64,000 bases of DNA from Thermocrinis sp. (GTDB taxonomy: Bacteria > Aquificota > Aquificia > Aquificales > Aquificaceae), in NCBI GenBank assembly GCA_028276475.1, contig JAPYWH010000004.1, positions 1-64,000 of the forward strand. The letters are read 5' to 3'. How positions within the stretch are numbered: position 1 is the first letter of the stretch; every line of letters begins with the position of its first letter. This document shows, piece after piece, positions 42,189-52,356 of the stretch. The translations under genes and the position numbers were made by a program. Under the pieces are notes generated by a model, which saw nothing but the letters and a program-made list of their open reading frames with translations, was not told where the DNA came from and searched no databases.

Positions 42189-44006
42189 TCATTCCCCCCA
42201 AAGGCTAACTATAAGCCTACCTAATATATTATCTGTCTTTTCAGCCCTTTTGACAACCCACTGGAGGGTTTCCTCATCCTTGGTTAAACCGCTCAGCCTT
42301 GCCAGCCTAAGGGCGGTAAGCCAATAGAGGTTATCTTCCTCCTCCGATCTCTCCAAATAGCTTTTGTAAAACTCCTTAGCCTTTCCGAAATTTCCCAGCG
42401 AGTAGTAATAATCTCCAAGCTCAAGAAGGGCGGTGGGTATGTATCCCTTCAGCCTTTGGGATTTTTCTAAGTCTTTGGTTTGCAAAGCTGTCTCAAGAAG
42501 TTTTTTGTTATCGGAGAAAAAGCCCAGGAGAAACAGTGCCTCAGTGTGATCCTCTCCAGTAAGCTGATCTTTGACCTTACTCAAGAGCTCCACCCCCTCC
42601 TTTTCCTTACCCGTTAGCAAAAATTCCTGTGCCCTTAGAAAGCTCTTTGTGGGTTCCCCAACCACATCCAAAAGCCCCACATAATCCAGCTTTCCCCTGT
42701 AAAGGAAGCCCCTCAGCAGTGCGGAAGCGTCAAAGAGTGTGAGGAAGTTCCTTTCATTGACCTTGTATAGGGCTTCAACAAACTCAAAATCTTTGTCTTC
42801 ATAAGGGTTTAGCCTACTGTATTGAGCCTCTAAGCTCTTATAAAAAGGTTCCATGTTTATTTTTATGTCCTCCACCGTTAAATAGCCCTCCCTTGAGACC
42901 TTTGCCCTTTTCAAAAGCTCCACGTCCATAAGCTTTTTGTCCTTTAAAGAGTAATAATAGACACCCAGTACAGAAGGTAATCCGTAGCTTTTGGTGTAAT
43001 CAATCCAGGCTATTTTCAAGAGTAACGGTTTGTACCAACTGAGTTTGTATTTATCAATGAAATCCTCATAAAACCAGAGCTGTGAAAGGGCAAGCTTTAG
43101 GGTAAGGTCAGTTAAGGGGTCTCTATCTTTCATAAGCTCTTGCAATCTCTCCATAGCCTCCGAGTAGTTTTTGTTGCCCAGGTTTATAAAGAGCAAGAAA
43201 TAGCTACTTTTGTCTGCATACCTCCTGTATAAGTCCTTCCTTCGCAGTAGCTCAAAGTAAAAGAGGCTGTTTCTCCAGTCTTGAAGTATGTAATAGGACA
43301 AGGCTAACCTGTATAAGAAATGGGGGTCCTCCTCTAAGCTTCTGTTCTGAGCCCTTGCCTGTGTCAGCTCAGAGAGGGCTTCTTTAAACTTACCCTGGTT
43401 GTAAAGGTAATACCCCCTTATGAGAGAAAGCATGGACGGGTCCACACCCTCTTCCGATATTCCAAGGTTCTCTAAAAGCTCTATGTTTTTTGTGCCTCCT
43501 TCCAAGGCGTCCGCATACAAAAACTTCACCAAATACTTTTTCTGATTGCTGTTTTTGTATAGACTAAGGTAGATCTCCTTGGCTTTGGAGTACTCTTCCA
43601 AAAGTAGATATATGTCTCCCAAAAATTCTTTTTGAAGGTCTGTATAGTTTGCCCTTTTAAAGTAATAGGGATACATATTCAAAAAGGCGATGGCGGAGAG
43701 AAGACCCTTCTTGTCAGCCTTTGAGTAGGCAAGAAGGGCGTATGCCCTTCCGAGCCACAGATAGGCAAGCTCTCCATAATAACCATTTCTATCCAAGTTA
43801 AAGGCACTTGTTAGATCCCTTATCGCATCCTCGTAGTTGCGATTTTCCAAGTTTATGGAGCCACTGTAAAACTCTCTTTGGGCTAAGGCGGTGTTTTCGG
43901 AAAGCCTTTCTTGGGAAAAGGAAAGCATGAGGCTAAAAATGACCAGTAGCAGTTTAGCCCACAGCCACCGATAACCTTTCCAGCCAACCCTTTCTGTAGC
44001 TGTCAA
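42189..44006 (-). CDS. Exported TPR-repeat protein adjacent to flagellar genes
   Basis: N-terminal hydrophobic segment, repeated TPR-like helices ('YLWLGRAYALLAYSKADKKG', 'YYLYNQGKFKEALSELTQA'). Confidence 0.65.
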   Translation of the reverse strand: MTATERVGWKGYRWLWAKLLLVIFSLMLSFSQERLSENTALAQREFYSGSINLENRNYEDAIRDLTSAFNLDRNGYYGELAYLWLGRAYALLAYSKADKKGLLSAIAFLNMYPYYFKRANYTDLQKEFLGDIYLLLEEYSKAKEIYLSLYKNSNQKKYLVKFLYADALEGGTKNIELLENLGISEEGVDPSMLSLIRGYYLYNQGKFKEALSELTQARAQNRSLEEDPHFLYRLALSYYILQDWRNSLFYFELLRRKDLYRRYADKSSYFLLFINLGNKNYSEAMERLQELMKDRDPLTDLTLKLALSQLWFYEDFIDKYKLSWYKPLLLKIAWIDYTKSYGLPSVLGVYYYSLKDKKLMDVELLKRAKVSREGYLTVEDIKINMEPFYKSLEAQYSRLNPYEDKDFEFVEALYKVNERNFLTLFDASALLRGFLYRGKLDYVGLLDVVGEPTKSFLRAQEFLLTGKEKEGVELLSKVKDQLTGEDHTEALFLLGFFSDNKKLLETALQTKDLEKSQRLKGYIPTALLELGDYYYSLGNFGKAKEFYKSYLERSEEEDNLYWLTALRLARLSGLTKDEETLQWVVKRAEKTDNILGRLIVSLWGE

Positions 44007-45087
44007 AGTTGCCCTCCTCTATTGCCCTTCTTGCACCTTCCATAAGCCTGTGGTAGAAGTGGAGATTGTGGATGGTGTTTAAAATATAGGCGGAGATCTC
44101 TTCTGCGTGGAAAAGGTGTCTCAGGTAAGCCCGGGAGAAGTTCTGGCAGGTATAACAGTTGCACTCCGGGTCTGGTGGAGAAAAGTCCTTTTTGTAAATT
44201 TCCTTTCTTATGTTCAACTTTCCTTGGGAGGTAAATAGGGTCCCAGTGCGTGCCATACGGGTGGGTGCCACGCAGTCAAACATATCAACGCCCACCCCTA
44301 TTGCCATCAAAAGGTCCTCGGGCATACCTACACCCATTAAATAACGGGGCCTTTCCCAAGGAAGTTCCTCGCAGACCAGCTGTGCCATCTCTACCATAAT
44401 TTCCTTTGGCTCTCCCACCGACAGACCCCCTATGGCATACCCAAAAAGTTCCCTCTCCATGGTCCTCAAGGCGGACTCTCTTCTTAGGTCCTCAAAGAAG
44501 GCCCCCTGAACTATGCCAAAGAGCACCTGATCCTCCCTCGTCTTTGCCTTTATGGACCTGTCAAGCCATCTCAGCGTTCTCTCTAAGGCGGACTTGGCGT
44601 AGGCGTAGGTGGTAGGGTACTCCACACACTCATCCAAGGGCATGATTATGTCCGAACCAAAGACTTCCTGAGCCTTTATCACAAACTCTGGCGTAAAAAA
44701 GTGGGTGTCCCCTGCCAGATGGTCTTTAAAATACACGCCATCCTCTTCCACCTTCACCTTGGACCTTCCGTCCTTTAGCCGATCCTTAGAGAGAGAAAAT
44801 ACCTGAAAGCCTCCGCTGTCTGTAAGTATGGGCTTTTTCCAGCCTATGAAGTTGTGTAGTCCTCCCGCACTTTCTATCACTTCAAGCCCGGGGCGGAGGT
44901 ATAGGTGGTAGGTGTTTCCCAAGATTATCTGGGTGCCAATATCTTCCAAAAGTTTGTGGATCATAGCCTTCACGGTTCCCTGAGTGCCCACTGGCATAAA
45001 CACGGGCGTTTCTATGACTCCATGAGGTGTATAAAGCCTTCCCCTCCTTGCCTTTCCGTCCGCCTTTAAAACCTCAAACTTAAACAT
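43954..45087 (-). CDS. tgt: Queuine tRNA-ribosyltransferase
   Basis: 'ILTDSGGFQVFSLS', 'DCVAPTRMARTGTLFT', CxCxxC zinc motif 'CNCYTC'. Start moved to MFKFEVLKADGKARRG. Confidence 0.93.
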   Translation of the reverse strand: MFKFEVLKADGKARRGRLYTPHGVIETPVFMPVGTQGTVKAMIHKLLEDIGTQIILGNTYHLYLRPGLEVIESAGGLHNFIGWKKPILTDSGGFQVFSLSKDRLKDGRSKVKVEEDGVYFKDHLAGDTHFFTPEFVIKAQEVFGSDIIMPLDECVEYPTTYAYAKSALERTLRWLDRSIKAKTREDQVLFGIVQGAFFEDLRRESALRTMERELFGYAIGGLSVGEPKEIMVEMAQLVCEELPWERPRYLMGVGMPEDLLMAIGVGVDMFDCVAPTRMARTGTLFTSQGKLNIRKEIYKKDFSPPDPECNCYTCQNFSRAYLRHLFHAEEISAYILNTIHNLHFYHRLMEGARRAIEEGNFDSYRKGWLERLSVAVG

Positions 45088-45824
45088 CAGAACATTCCGC
45101 CGTTTATGTGTATAACCTCCCCAGTTATGTAATCTGCCATAGGAGAGCACAAGAAGGCTACCATACCCGCCACATCCTCCGGCTTTCCAAACCTCTGCAG
45201 GGGTATGTTTTTGAGATACTCTTTTTTTATATCCTCCGAGAGCACTGCGGTCATGTCCGTCTCTATGAACCCGGGTGCGATGGCGTTGACCGTTATGTTT
45301 CTACTTGCCAGCTCCTTTGCCAAACTCTTGGTAAAGCCCAAAAAGGCAGACTTGGTGGCAGAGTAATTCACCTGACCCACATTGCCCATAAAGCCCACCA
45401 CGGAGGAGATGTTTATGATCCGCCCCCAGCGTTTCTTTAGCATGCCCTTTACCACCAAGGAGGTTAGCAAAAAGGTTCCCGTTAGATTTACCCTCATAAC
45501 CTCCTCCCAATCCTCCAAGGACATCCTTATAAAGAGCTTGTCCCTTGTAATGCCTGCGTTGTTGACGAGAATATCCACGGGACCCACTTCCTTTTCAATC
45601 CTTTCGTAGGCGGATTTTATGGAATTGTGGTCCGAAAGGTCCATGGCAACGCCTAAGGCTCTCTCTGAGATAGATTTGGCAACCTGCTGAGCCCTCTCCT
45701 CATCCCTGCCGGTAATCACCACAAAGGCACCCGCCTTAGCCAAATACTCCGCTATAGCCCTTCCTATACCCCGGGTAGAGCCGGTAATGAGGGCTATTTT
45801 GTCTGGGAGGTCTATGCAAAGCAT
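45087..45824 (-). CDS. fabG: 3-oxoacyl-ACP reductase
   Basis: 'ITGSTRGIGRAIAEYLAKAG', 'NNAGITRDKL', 'YSATKSAFLGFTKSLAKE'. Confidence 0.92.
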   Translation of the reverse strand: MLCIDLPDKIALITGSTRGIGRAIAEYLAKAGAFVVITGRDEERAQQVAKSISERALGVAMDLSDHNSIKSAYERIEKEVGPVDILVNNAGITRDKLFIRMSLEDWEEVMRVNLTGTFLLTSLVVKGMLKKRWGRIINISSVVGFMGNVGQVNYSATKSAFLGFTKSLAKELASRNITVNAIAPGFIETDMTAVLSEDIKKEYLKNIPLQRFGKPEDVAGMVAFLCSPMADYITGEVIHINGGMF

Positions 45825-45831
45825 GAAAAAA

Positions 45832-46629
45832 TTATAATTCTTTGAGCTCTTCTCGGGTGATGTATTTTTGAACTCTTTCTATGCGCGAGCATTTGCCAGA
45901 ACCTTCATCTATCTCCGCCAAAACGCCGTTAAAGACCACATCTTCCTTTTCTTCCACCTCAAACCTCTGGGGCAGTCCTGTAAGGAATTTCCTTATCACA
46001 TCCTCCGACTTCATACCTATGGCGGAATACCAGCATCCAGACATGCCCACATCGCTAACATAGCCTGTGCCTTTTTTGAGTATGACCTGGTCTGCGGTGG
46101 GCACATGGGTGTGGGTGCCATAAACCAAGCTTGCCCTTCCGTCTACGTATATGCCAAAGGCGGACTTTTCGGAGGTTGCCTCTCCGTGAAAATCCACCAG
46201 AATTATGGGCGTTTGTTCTCTTATTTCCTCGTATATCCTGTCAAAGGTTGAAAAGGGATTTTCCAAGTTTGGGTCCATAAAGACCCTTCCCATAAGGTTT
46301 ATCACCGCAAATTTTACACCCTTCTTTTCGTAGATGCCATAGCCCTTTCCTGGTGCTCCCTCTGGATAGTTCGCAGGTCTCAAAAGGTCCGGCGTGTTTA
46401 TAAACTCCAAAACTTCCTTTTTGTCCCATATGTGGTTGCCAGAGGTCATCACATCCACACCAATGGCTTTTAGCTCCTCATAGACCTTTTTGTTTATGCC
46501 AAAGCCTCCTGCGGAGTTTTCCACATTAACCACCAGCACATCAAAGGTGCCGGGGTGGGATATGGCATAGTATTTGAGGGCTTTTCTTCCGGGCTTTCCT
46601 ATTATGTCTCCTACGATCAAGAATTTCAT
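45832..46629 (-). CDS. YmdB-family metallophosphoesterase
   Basis: 'VGDIIGKPGRKAL', 'VMTSGNHIWDKKEV', 'VDFHGEATSEK'. Confidence 0.88.
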   Translation of the reverse strand: MKFLIVGDIIGKPGRKALKYYAISHPGTFDVLVVNVENSAGGFGINKKVYEELKAIGVDVMTSGNHIWDKKEVLEFINTPDLLRPANYPEGAPGKGYGIYEKKGVKFAVINLMGRVFMDPNLENPFSTFDRIYEEIREQTPIILVDFHGEATSEKSAFGIYVDGRASLVYGTHTHVPTADQVILKKGTGYVSDVGMSGCWYSAIGMKSEDVIRKFLTGLPQRFEVEEKEDVVFNGVLAEIDEGSGKCSRIERVQKYITREELKEL

Positions 46630-46642
46630 AGGGCTATTATAA

Positions 46643-46726
46643 TGCGGGTGGAGGGAGTTGAACCCTCACGGGCGTAAGCCCACGGGATCCTGAGTCCCGC
46701 GCGTCTGCCAATTCCGCCACACCCGC
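46643..46726 (-). tRNA. tRNA-Leu (CAG)
   Basis: Minus-strand GCGGGTGTGGCGGAATTGGCAGACGCGCGGGACTCAGGATCCCGTGGGCTTACGCCCGTGAGGGTTCAACTCCCTCCACCCGC; long variable arm. Confidence 0.95.
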
Positions 46727-46765
46727 TCTGTTTTGTATTATATTTTATATAAGCAGGAGGAGAAA

Positions 46766-46978
46766 ATGATTCCAATTGAAAAAAATGGCAATGTGCAGGA
46801 CGAGTTTATTGAAGAACTAAAGAGAAAGAACGCCACCGTAACGGTCTTTTTAACAAGAGGAAACAGAATAACCGGTAAGATTATCAACCACGACAAATAC
46901 ACGGTGCTTTTAGAAGTGGAAGGAGAGCCAAACTTGATTTACAAACACGCCATAAGCACCATAGTAGTCGGTGGTTAA
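46766..46978 (+). CDS. hfq: RNA chaperone Hfq
   Basis: 'NVQDEFIEELKRKNATVTVFLTRGNRITGKIINHDKYTVLLEVEGEPNLIYKHAIST'. Confidence 0.93.
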   Translation: MIPIEKNGNVQDEFIEELKRKNATVTVFLTRGNRITGKIINHDKYTVLLEVEGEPNLIYKHAISTIVVGG

Positions 46979-48091
46979 ATGAAAGCGATCCTAGTCCTTC
47001 TTCTTTCCTCGGAGACAAAGGAGGAGTTTAGGGAATCTTTGGAGGAACTAAAGGAACTGGTAAGGGCTGTAGGTGGTAAAGTTCTGGGTTATATCTACCA
47101 AAGAAAGCACTCTCCAGACCCAAGGTATTACATAGGTGCAGGAAAGGCTCAGGAGCTAAAGGAAGTTATCAGTGGAACTGGCGCGGACTGCGTGGTCTTT
47201 GACAGCTTTCTGTCTCCCTCTCAGGTGGCAAACTTAGAGGAACTTTTAAAGGTAAAGGTCTTTGACAGGGCGGACTTGGTGCTTGAGATCTTCTCAAGAA
47301 GGGTAAGGAGCAAGACCGCCAAGCTTCAGGTGGAACTGGCAAGGCTCACCCATGAACTTCCAAGGCTTTACGGAAGGGGAAAGGAGCTCTCCCGTTTAGG
47401 CGGTAAAGTGGGCACAAGAGGTCCCGGTGAGCAAGAGGTTGAGGTCAAGAAAAGGGCAATAAAGAGAAAGATAGAGCAGATAAAACAGGAGCTTGAAGAA
47501 GTGAAAAGACAGAGAAGGGAGCAAAGAAAACGCAGAGAAAGACCGCTTGGAGATACAAAGGTGGTTAAGGTTGCCCTGGTGGGCTACACTAACGTGGGAA
47601 AATCCAGTTTAATGCAGGCTCTGACGGGAAGGGAGACCTACATACAAGACATGCCCTTTGCCACCTTAGACACAAAAACCTCCGCCAAATTCCTTTTCCC
47701 AGACATCAAAATCCTCATCACAGACACGGTAGGGTTCATAAGAAAACTACCTCCAGAGCTTATAGAATCCTTTAAGGCGACCTTGGAGGAGGTCCAAGAG
47801 GCGGACATACTTTTGCATGTGATAGACATCTCGGACCCAAAGTGGTTGGAAAAGGTCAAAGTGGTGCAGGGTATTCTTAGGGAGCTCTCTGCGGAGGACA
47901 AGCCCACCATATACGTCTTTAACAAGGCGGACAAGGTGGTAAGTAAGGAGGAGGACATAAAGCTTTTGACGGAGCCTGCCTTTTTGGAGGGTAGGTCTGT
48001 GGTGATCTCCAGCAAGCTTGGGTGGGGGCTTGGAGAACTTTTAAAGGCTATAAGGGAAAAGGTGGAAGAACTGGCAGGAGCGAGCCTATGA
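46979..48091 (+). CDS. hflX: GTPase HflX
   Basis: 'ALVGYTNVGKSSLMQALTG', 'TDTVGFIRKLPPELIESF'; adjacent to hfq. Confidence 0.93.
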   Translation: MKAILVLLLSSETKEEFRESLEELKELVRAVGGKVLGYIYQRKHSPDPRYYIGAGKAQELKEVISGTGADCVVFDSFLSPSQVANLEELLKVKVFDRADLVLEIFSRRVRSKTAKLQVELARLTHELPRLYGRGKELSRLGGKVGTRGPGEQEVEVKKRAIKRKIEQIKQELEEVKRQRREQRKRRERPLGDTKVVKVALVGYTNVGKSSLMQALTGRETYIQDMPFATLDTKTSAKFLFPDIKILITDTVGFIRKLPPELIESFKATLEEVQEADILLHVIDISDPKWLEKVKVVQGILRELSAEDKPTIYVFNKADKVVSKEEDIKLLTEPAFLEGRSVVISSKLGWGLGELLKAIREKVEELAGASL

Positions 48092-49383
48092 ACTTGGTGA
48101 TTTTAGGTGCCCAGTGGGGCGATGAAGGAAAAGGAAAGGTGGTTGCTTTGCTTTCGGAAAATTACGAGGTGGTGGTGCGCTACCAAGGGGGTAGCAACGC
48201 AGGACACACAGTAGTCATAAACGGAGAAAAGTTTATCCTGCACTTGCTACCCACGGGCATACTGCACCCTCACACAGTGGGCGTCATAGCCCAAGGTATG
48301 GTGGTTGATTTGGAGCTCTTGGTAAAGGAGATCAAAGATATAGAGAGTAAGGGGCTAAGGGTAAGAGACAGGCTATTCATAAGCGACAGGGCACACTTGG
48401 TGCTTCCCTACCACAAGGTTCTGGATTCTCTTTTGGAGAGAAAGGGGAAAATCGGCACCACTTTGAGGGGCATAGGTCCCGCTTACATGCTAAAGTATGC
48501 AAGGAAGGGTATAAGGGTCTGCGACCTTTGGGACAAGGACCGCTTTTACTCTTTGGTGAAGGACAACTTGGAGTTTGTGGAAGAGCTATGTAAGAAGGTC
48601 TATTGTGAGAACTTTGAACTAAAGATAGAAGAGGTATTAGATCGTAGTCTTGAAAACTTTGAGGAGGTCAAAGACTGTGTAATAGACACCTCCCAGTATC
48701 TCCTTGAAAAGCGAGAGGGTATCCTCTTTGAAGGTGCCCAGGGAACCCTTTTGGATGTGGATATTGGAACATACCCTTACGTGACCTCCTCCAACTCCTC
48801 CGCTTTGGGGCTCTCTGCGGGAACAGGACTGCCACCAAAGTTTTTCTCCAACGCCAAATTTTACGGAGTTTCTAAGGCTTACACCACAAGGGTAGGAGAG
48901 GGTCCCTTTCCCACCGAGCTGAAGGACTCCACAGGGGAGCTGTTGAGGGAAAGGGGTGGTGAGTACGGTTCCACCACCGGAAGACCAAGAAGGTGCGGTT
49001 GGTTGGACTTGGTAGCCCTAAAGCATGCGGTCAGGCTAAACGGCTTGGATGGCATAATCCTTACAAAGCTGGATGTTTTGGATGCCTTTGATGAGATAAA
49101 GGTCTGTGTTGCATACCAGCTGGAGGATAGAATAATAGAAAACTTCCCAGCCAGCCTTACACTCTTGGAAAGGGCTAAGCCTGTGTATAAAAGCTTTGAA
49201 GGCTGGAAAGAGAGCACATACGGTGCGGTAGATAGAAGGGAGATCCCAAAAAAGGCTTGGGATTACATAAACTTTATCCAAGAGTGCGTGGGTGTGCCGG
49301 TGGTCATGCTATCCACAAGTCCAGAAAAGGATAAGTACCTCTGGTTGGAAGAAGAGAGCTATGAAGGTGCAAATATTGGTTAA
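48088..49383 (+). CDS. purA: Adenylosuccinate synthetase
   Basis: 'LVILGAQWGDEGKGKVVALL', 'GGSNAGHTVV', 'GSTTGRPRRCGWLDLVA'. Confidence 0.94.
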   Translation: MNLVILGAQWGDEGKGKVVALLSENYEVVVRYQGGSNAGHTVVINGEKFILHLLPTGILHPHTVGVIAQGMVVDLELLVKEIKDIESKGLRVRDRLFISDRAHLVLPYHKVLDSLLERKGKIGTTLRGIGPAYMLKYARKGIRVCDLWDKDRFYSLVKDNLEFVEELCKKVYCENFELKIEEVLDRSLENFEEVKDCVIDTSQYLLEKREGILFEGAQGTLLDVDIGTYPYVTSSNSSALGLSAGTGLPPKFFSNAKFYGVSKAYTTRVGEGPFPTELKDSTGELLRERGGEYGSTTGRPRRCGWLDLVALKHAVRLNGLDGIILTKLDVLDAFDEIKVCVAYQLEDRIIENFPASLTLLERAKPVYKSFEGWKESTYGAVDRREIPKKAWDYINFIQECVGVPVVMLSTSPEKDKYLWLEEESYEGANIG

Positions 49384-49531
49384 TGGAAAGGATGTAAAGC
49401 TTAAGGACTTCCCTCAGAGGGCTCTTTACAACTTGGTCCTTGGCTTTTTGAAAAGCCTAAAGCTGGAGGAGGAGCCAAAAAAGATCGTTATAGAGATTGA
49501 GGTTAAGGAGAGAGAACAGAAAGTAGATTAA
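49361..49531 (+). CDS. Small hypothetical protein (56 aa)
   Basis: MKVQILVNGKDVKLKDFPQRALYNLVLGFLKSLKLEEEPKK...; overlaps purA 3' end. Confidence 0.5.
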   Translation: MKVQILVNGKDVKLKDFPQRALYNLVLGFLKSLKLEEEPKKIVIEIEVKEREQKVD

Positions 49532-49541
49532 AATTATCCAG

Positions 49542-50771
49542 ATGGAGGCTACAAGGATAATAGATGCTCTCAGCGTTAGCGACGGGCTCGTTTTGTCCGC
49601 AAAACTTTTTAAAAATGTTCAGTTTATTTACGAACTCTACTTAGCTCAGCTTGAATTAAAAGCATTAGGAGTAAAATTTGAAATCTCAAAGGGATACAGA
49701 AATTTTAAGATTTTTAACGGAAAAGAGGATATAAAAAAGAGAAGTGCTTACTTTGAAGAAGTAGATGGGGAATATACTCACTACTTCATGATAACACAAA
49801 AAAATAGGACGAATTCTGTAAATCAGTATCTAACCCACTGGTTTTATCCCTATAAAGGTAAATTTCATCCACAGATGATCAGGGCTTTAATAAATATAAT
49901 AGGAGTCAGAGATGGGCAAATAGTTTTAGACCCGTTTTCTGGCAGCGGAACTACTGCGTTAGAGTGTATGCTGTTGGGCGTAGATTTTATTGGCTATGAT
50001 ATATCTCCACTCTGCGTAATAATAGACAGGGTCAAAACCGAGTCTGTTTATGCTTTAAGTGAAATAGAAGGTTTGAAAAATGATATACTGAAACACTCCA
50101 TAACACTGAAGGGCGAAGAGTATTATAGTTTTTTGGATAAACTGACAAATAACGAAATTGTCAAGAACTTTTATAAGCTTGTAAGACTTATAGCCATAAG
50201 CGATCTTTCCAGAAGAAAAAAGGATTACAAAAGTTCTTTTATAAAGAATCTTCACTTAATGCTACTTTCTGTAAAAGATATGAAAGAAATAAAAGAAAGT
50301 TTGAATCTTTCGTTCGGGAAAATTAGCATTGAAGAGGGAGATGCAAGAAACTTAAAGCTACCGGATAACTCTGTGGATGGAATAATAACATCACCACCCT
50401 ATTCAATAGCCCTCGATTATGTCCAGAACGATTTACATGCACTGAAAGATTTAGGATATAGCCATAGAGAAATTAGGGAGTGGTTTATTGGAGTTAGGGG
50501 AAACGGTAAAGAGCGTATTGAACTGTATAACGAGGATATGAAAAAAGCATACAAAGAGATGTATAGAGTTCTAAAGCCAAACCGCTATGCGGTCATAGTT
50601 ATAGGAAACGCCAAATATCAGGGAAAGGAAATAGATACGGTGGGCTTTACGATTGATTATATGGAAAGCTTGGGGTTTAAGCTTGAGGAAAACATAGACA
50701 AGATTATTTTTGGTCTTTATAACGTAATGAAGGACGAGAATATCCTCGTATTCAAAAAACATAATGGATAA
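49542..50771 (+). CDS. Type II DNA methyltransferase (amino-MTase, TSPPY motif)
   Basis: 'VLDPFSGSGTTALECMLLGVDFIGYDISP' and 'VDGIITSPPYSIALDYVQND'. Confidence 0.88.
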   Translation: MEATRIIDALSVSDGLVLSAKLFKNVQFIYELYLAQLELKALGVKFEISKGYRNFKIFNGKEDIKKRSAYFEEVDGEYTHYFMITQKNRTNSVNQYLTHWFYPYKGKFHPQMIRALINIIGVRDGQIVLDPFSGSGTTALECMLLGVDFIGYDISPLCVIIDRVKTESVYALSEIEGLKNDILKHSITLKGEEYYSFLDKLTNNEIVKNFYKLVRLIAISDLSRRKKDYKSSFIKNLHLMLLSVKDMKEIKESLNLSFGKISIEEGDARNLKLPDNSVDGIITSPPYSIALDYVQNDLHALKDLGYSHREIREWFIGVRGNGKERIELYNEDMKKAYKEMYRVLKPNRYAVIVIGNAKYQGKEIDTVGFTIDYMESLGFKLEENIDKIIFGLYNVMKDENILVFKKHNG

Positions 50772-51408
50772 AGAAGCTTACATAAAAACGCTTGAAGACA
50801 TCATAGCTAACTTCATAAAGCCGTTAAAGCACATTCCTTTTAACATAGTGATAAAAGCTATAAGCGGGAAAAATGTTCTGAAATTTGATGAAAATAATCC
50901 AGAACATAAAGAGGTTTTGAAAGTGTTGATACAAGTAGCAGAAGGAATAGGAAGAAGAATTAATGAGCGGGGAATAGTAAGAACGAGAGCTAACGAAGTG
51001 GGAAATGACATAGAGAGATATGTTCTGGAAATTTTCAAAAAGCTTGAAATAAATGCCAAGCGCCCAAAGGGAAAATCAGCCGGATATCCTGACATTGAGT
51101 TTGAGTTTAACGGAAAGACTTACTACTTGGAGTGTAAGACTTTTAATTTAGAAAATTTAGATAGCACTTTTAGAACTTTTTACTTCTCACCTTCTGAAAA
51201 TTTTAAAGTAGAACACGAAACTATACATTTCATGCTTTCCTATGAAGTTGTGAAGCTAAAAGACCGTTATAAGGTCAAAAGCTACAAGATAGTCTCGTTA
51301 GAGAATTTATTGGTTGACCTAAAACCGGAATTTAACTCAGATAATAAAAGGCTTTATTCAAACGAGCACGGAGCACAGATATTAGCAGAAGGTGAAATAC
51401 CACTGTGA
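50764..51408 (+). CDS. Type II restriction endonuclease (PD-(D/E)xK)
   Basis: 'GYPDIEFEFNGKTYYLECKTF' fits PD...ExK; overlaps methyltransferase by 8 bp. Confidence 0.75.
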   Translation: MDKEAYIKTLEDIIANFIKPLKHIPFNIVIKAISGKNVLKFDENNPEHKEVLKVLIQVAEGIGRRINERGIVRTRANEVGNDIERYVLEIFKKLEINAKRPKGKSAGYPDIEFEFNGKTYYLECKTFNLENLDSTFRTFYFSPSENFKVEHETIHFMLSYEVVKLKDRYKVKSYKIVSLENLLVDLKPEFNSDNKRLYSNEHGAQILAEGEIPL

Positions 51409-52356
51409 ATGGTTAGGGGAGTCCAAGAAATCCTTGAATTTCTTGTGGAAGAAGAAGATCGTTTGGACAGATTTTTGGCAAGGGCTTATCCGGACTTTTC
51501 AAGGAGCTATTTGCAGAAGCTAATAGAGGAGGGGTATGTTTTTGTGGAGAACCAAGTTATCACGAAACCCTCAAAAAGGCTAAAACCGGGAGAAAAAGTT
51601 TTACTCTTGGTGCCAGAACCCGAGCCCTTGGAGATCCCTCCCGAAAACATTCCCATAAGGATAGTCTATGAAGATGCCCATCTTTTGGTGGTTGTCAAGC
51701 CCTGTGGCATGGTGGTGCATCCTTCGCCCGGTTATACTACCGGGACCCTTGTGAATGCCCTTCTCTATCATGTGAAAGACCTCTCCTCCGTTGGTGGTGT
51801 AGAAAGACCAGGGATAGTCCATAGGTTGGATAAGGACACCATGGGGCTTATGGTGGTGGCAAAGGGCGACCAGGTGCACAGAAGTTTGGCGGAACAGTTC
51901 AAAGAAAGAAAGGTCTTTAAGCTGTACAGGGCAATAGTTCAGGGAATAGTAAGCTGGGAACACAAAGTGGTGGAAAGTAGCATAGGAAGGCATCCCATAG
52001 ACAGAAAAAAATTTGCGGTAGTGGAGGGCGGAAAGTATGCCAAGAGTGAGTTTTTCGTAAAGGAAAGGTTTCCCAAACACAATGCCACACTTCTTGAAGT
52101 AAGGCTCCACACGGGAAGAACTCACCAAATTAGGGTGCATGTTTCTGCCCTTGGGCATCCCATACTGGGAGACAGAACTTACGGTTTTAAACCGGCGAGC
52201 GTCTCAAAGGAAATCCTTGAGTTGATGGGAAACTGCCATATGCTTTTGAGCTACAAACTTGGCTTTTTCCATCCGGTAGATAATAAATGGCTTGAGTTTG
52301 AGGTGGAGGATGTGGAGCCTTTCAGTAAAGTGCTCAACTACTTAAGAGCTTCTTAA
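51409..52356 (+). CDS. RluD-family 23S rRNA pseudouridine synthase
   Basis: S4-like N-terminus, 'GIVHRLDKDTMGLMVVAKGD', 'TGRTHQIRVHVSALGHPILGD'. Confidence 0.92.
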   Translation: MVRGVQEILEFLVEEEDRLDRFLARAYPDFSRSYLQKLIEEGYVFVENQVITKPSKRLKPGEKVLLLVPEPEPLEIPPENIPIRIVYEDAHLLVVVKPCGMVVHPSPGYTTGTLVNALLYHVKDLSSVGGVERPGIVHRLDKDTMGLMVVAKGDQVHRSLAEQFKERKVFKLYRAIVQGIVSWEHKVVESSIGRHPIDRKKFAVVEGGKYAKSEFFVKERFPKHNATLLEVRLHTGRTHQIRVHVSALGHPILGDRTYGFKPASVSKEILELMGNCHMLLSYKLGFFHPVDNKWLEFEVEDVEPFSKVLNYLRAS

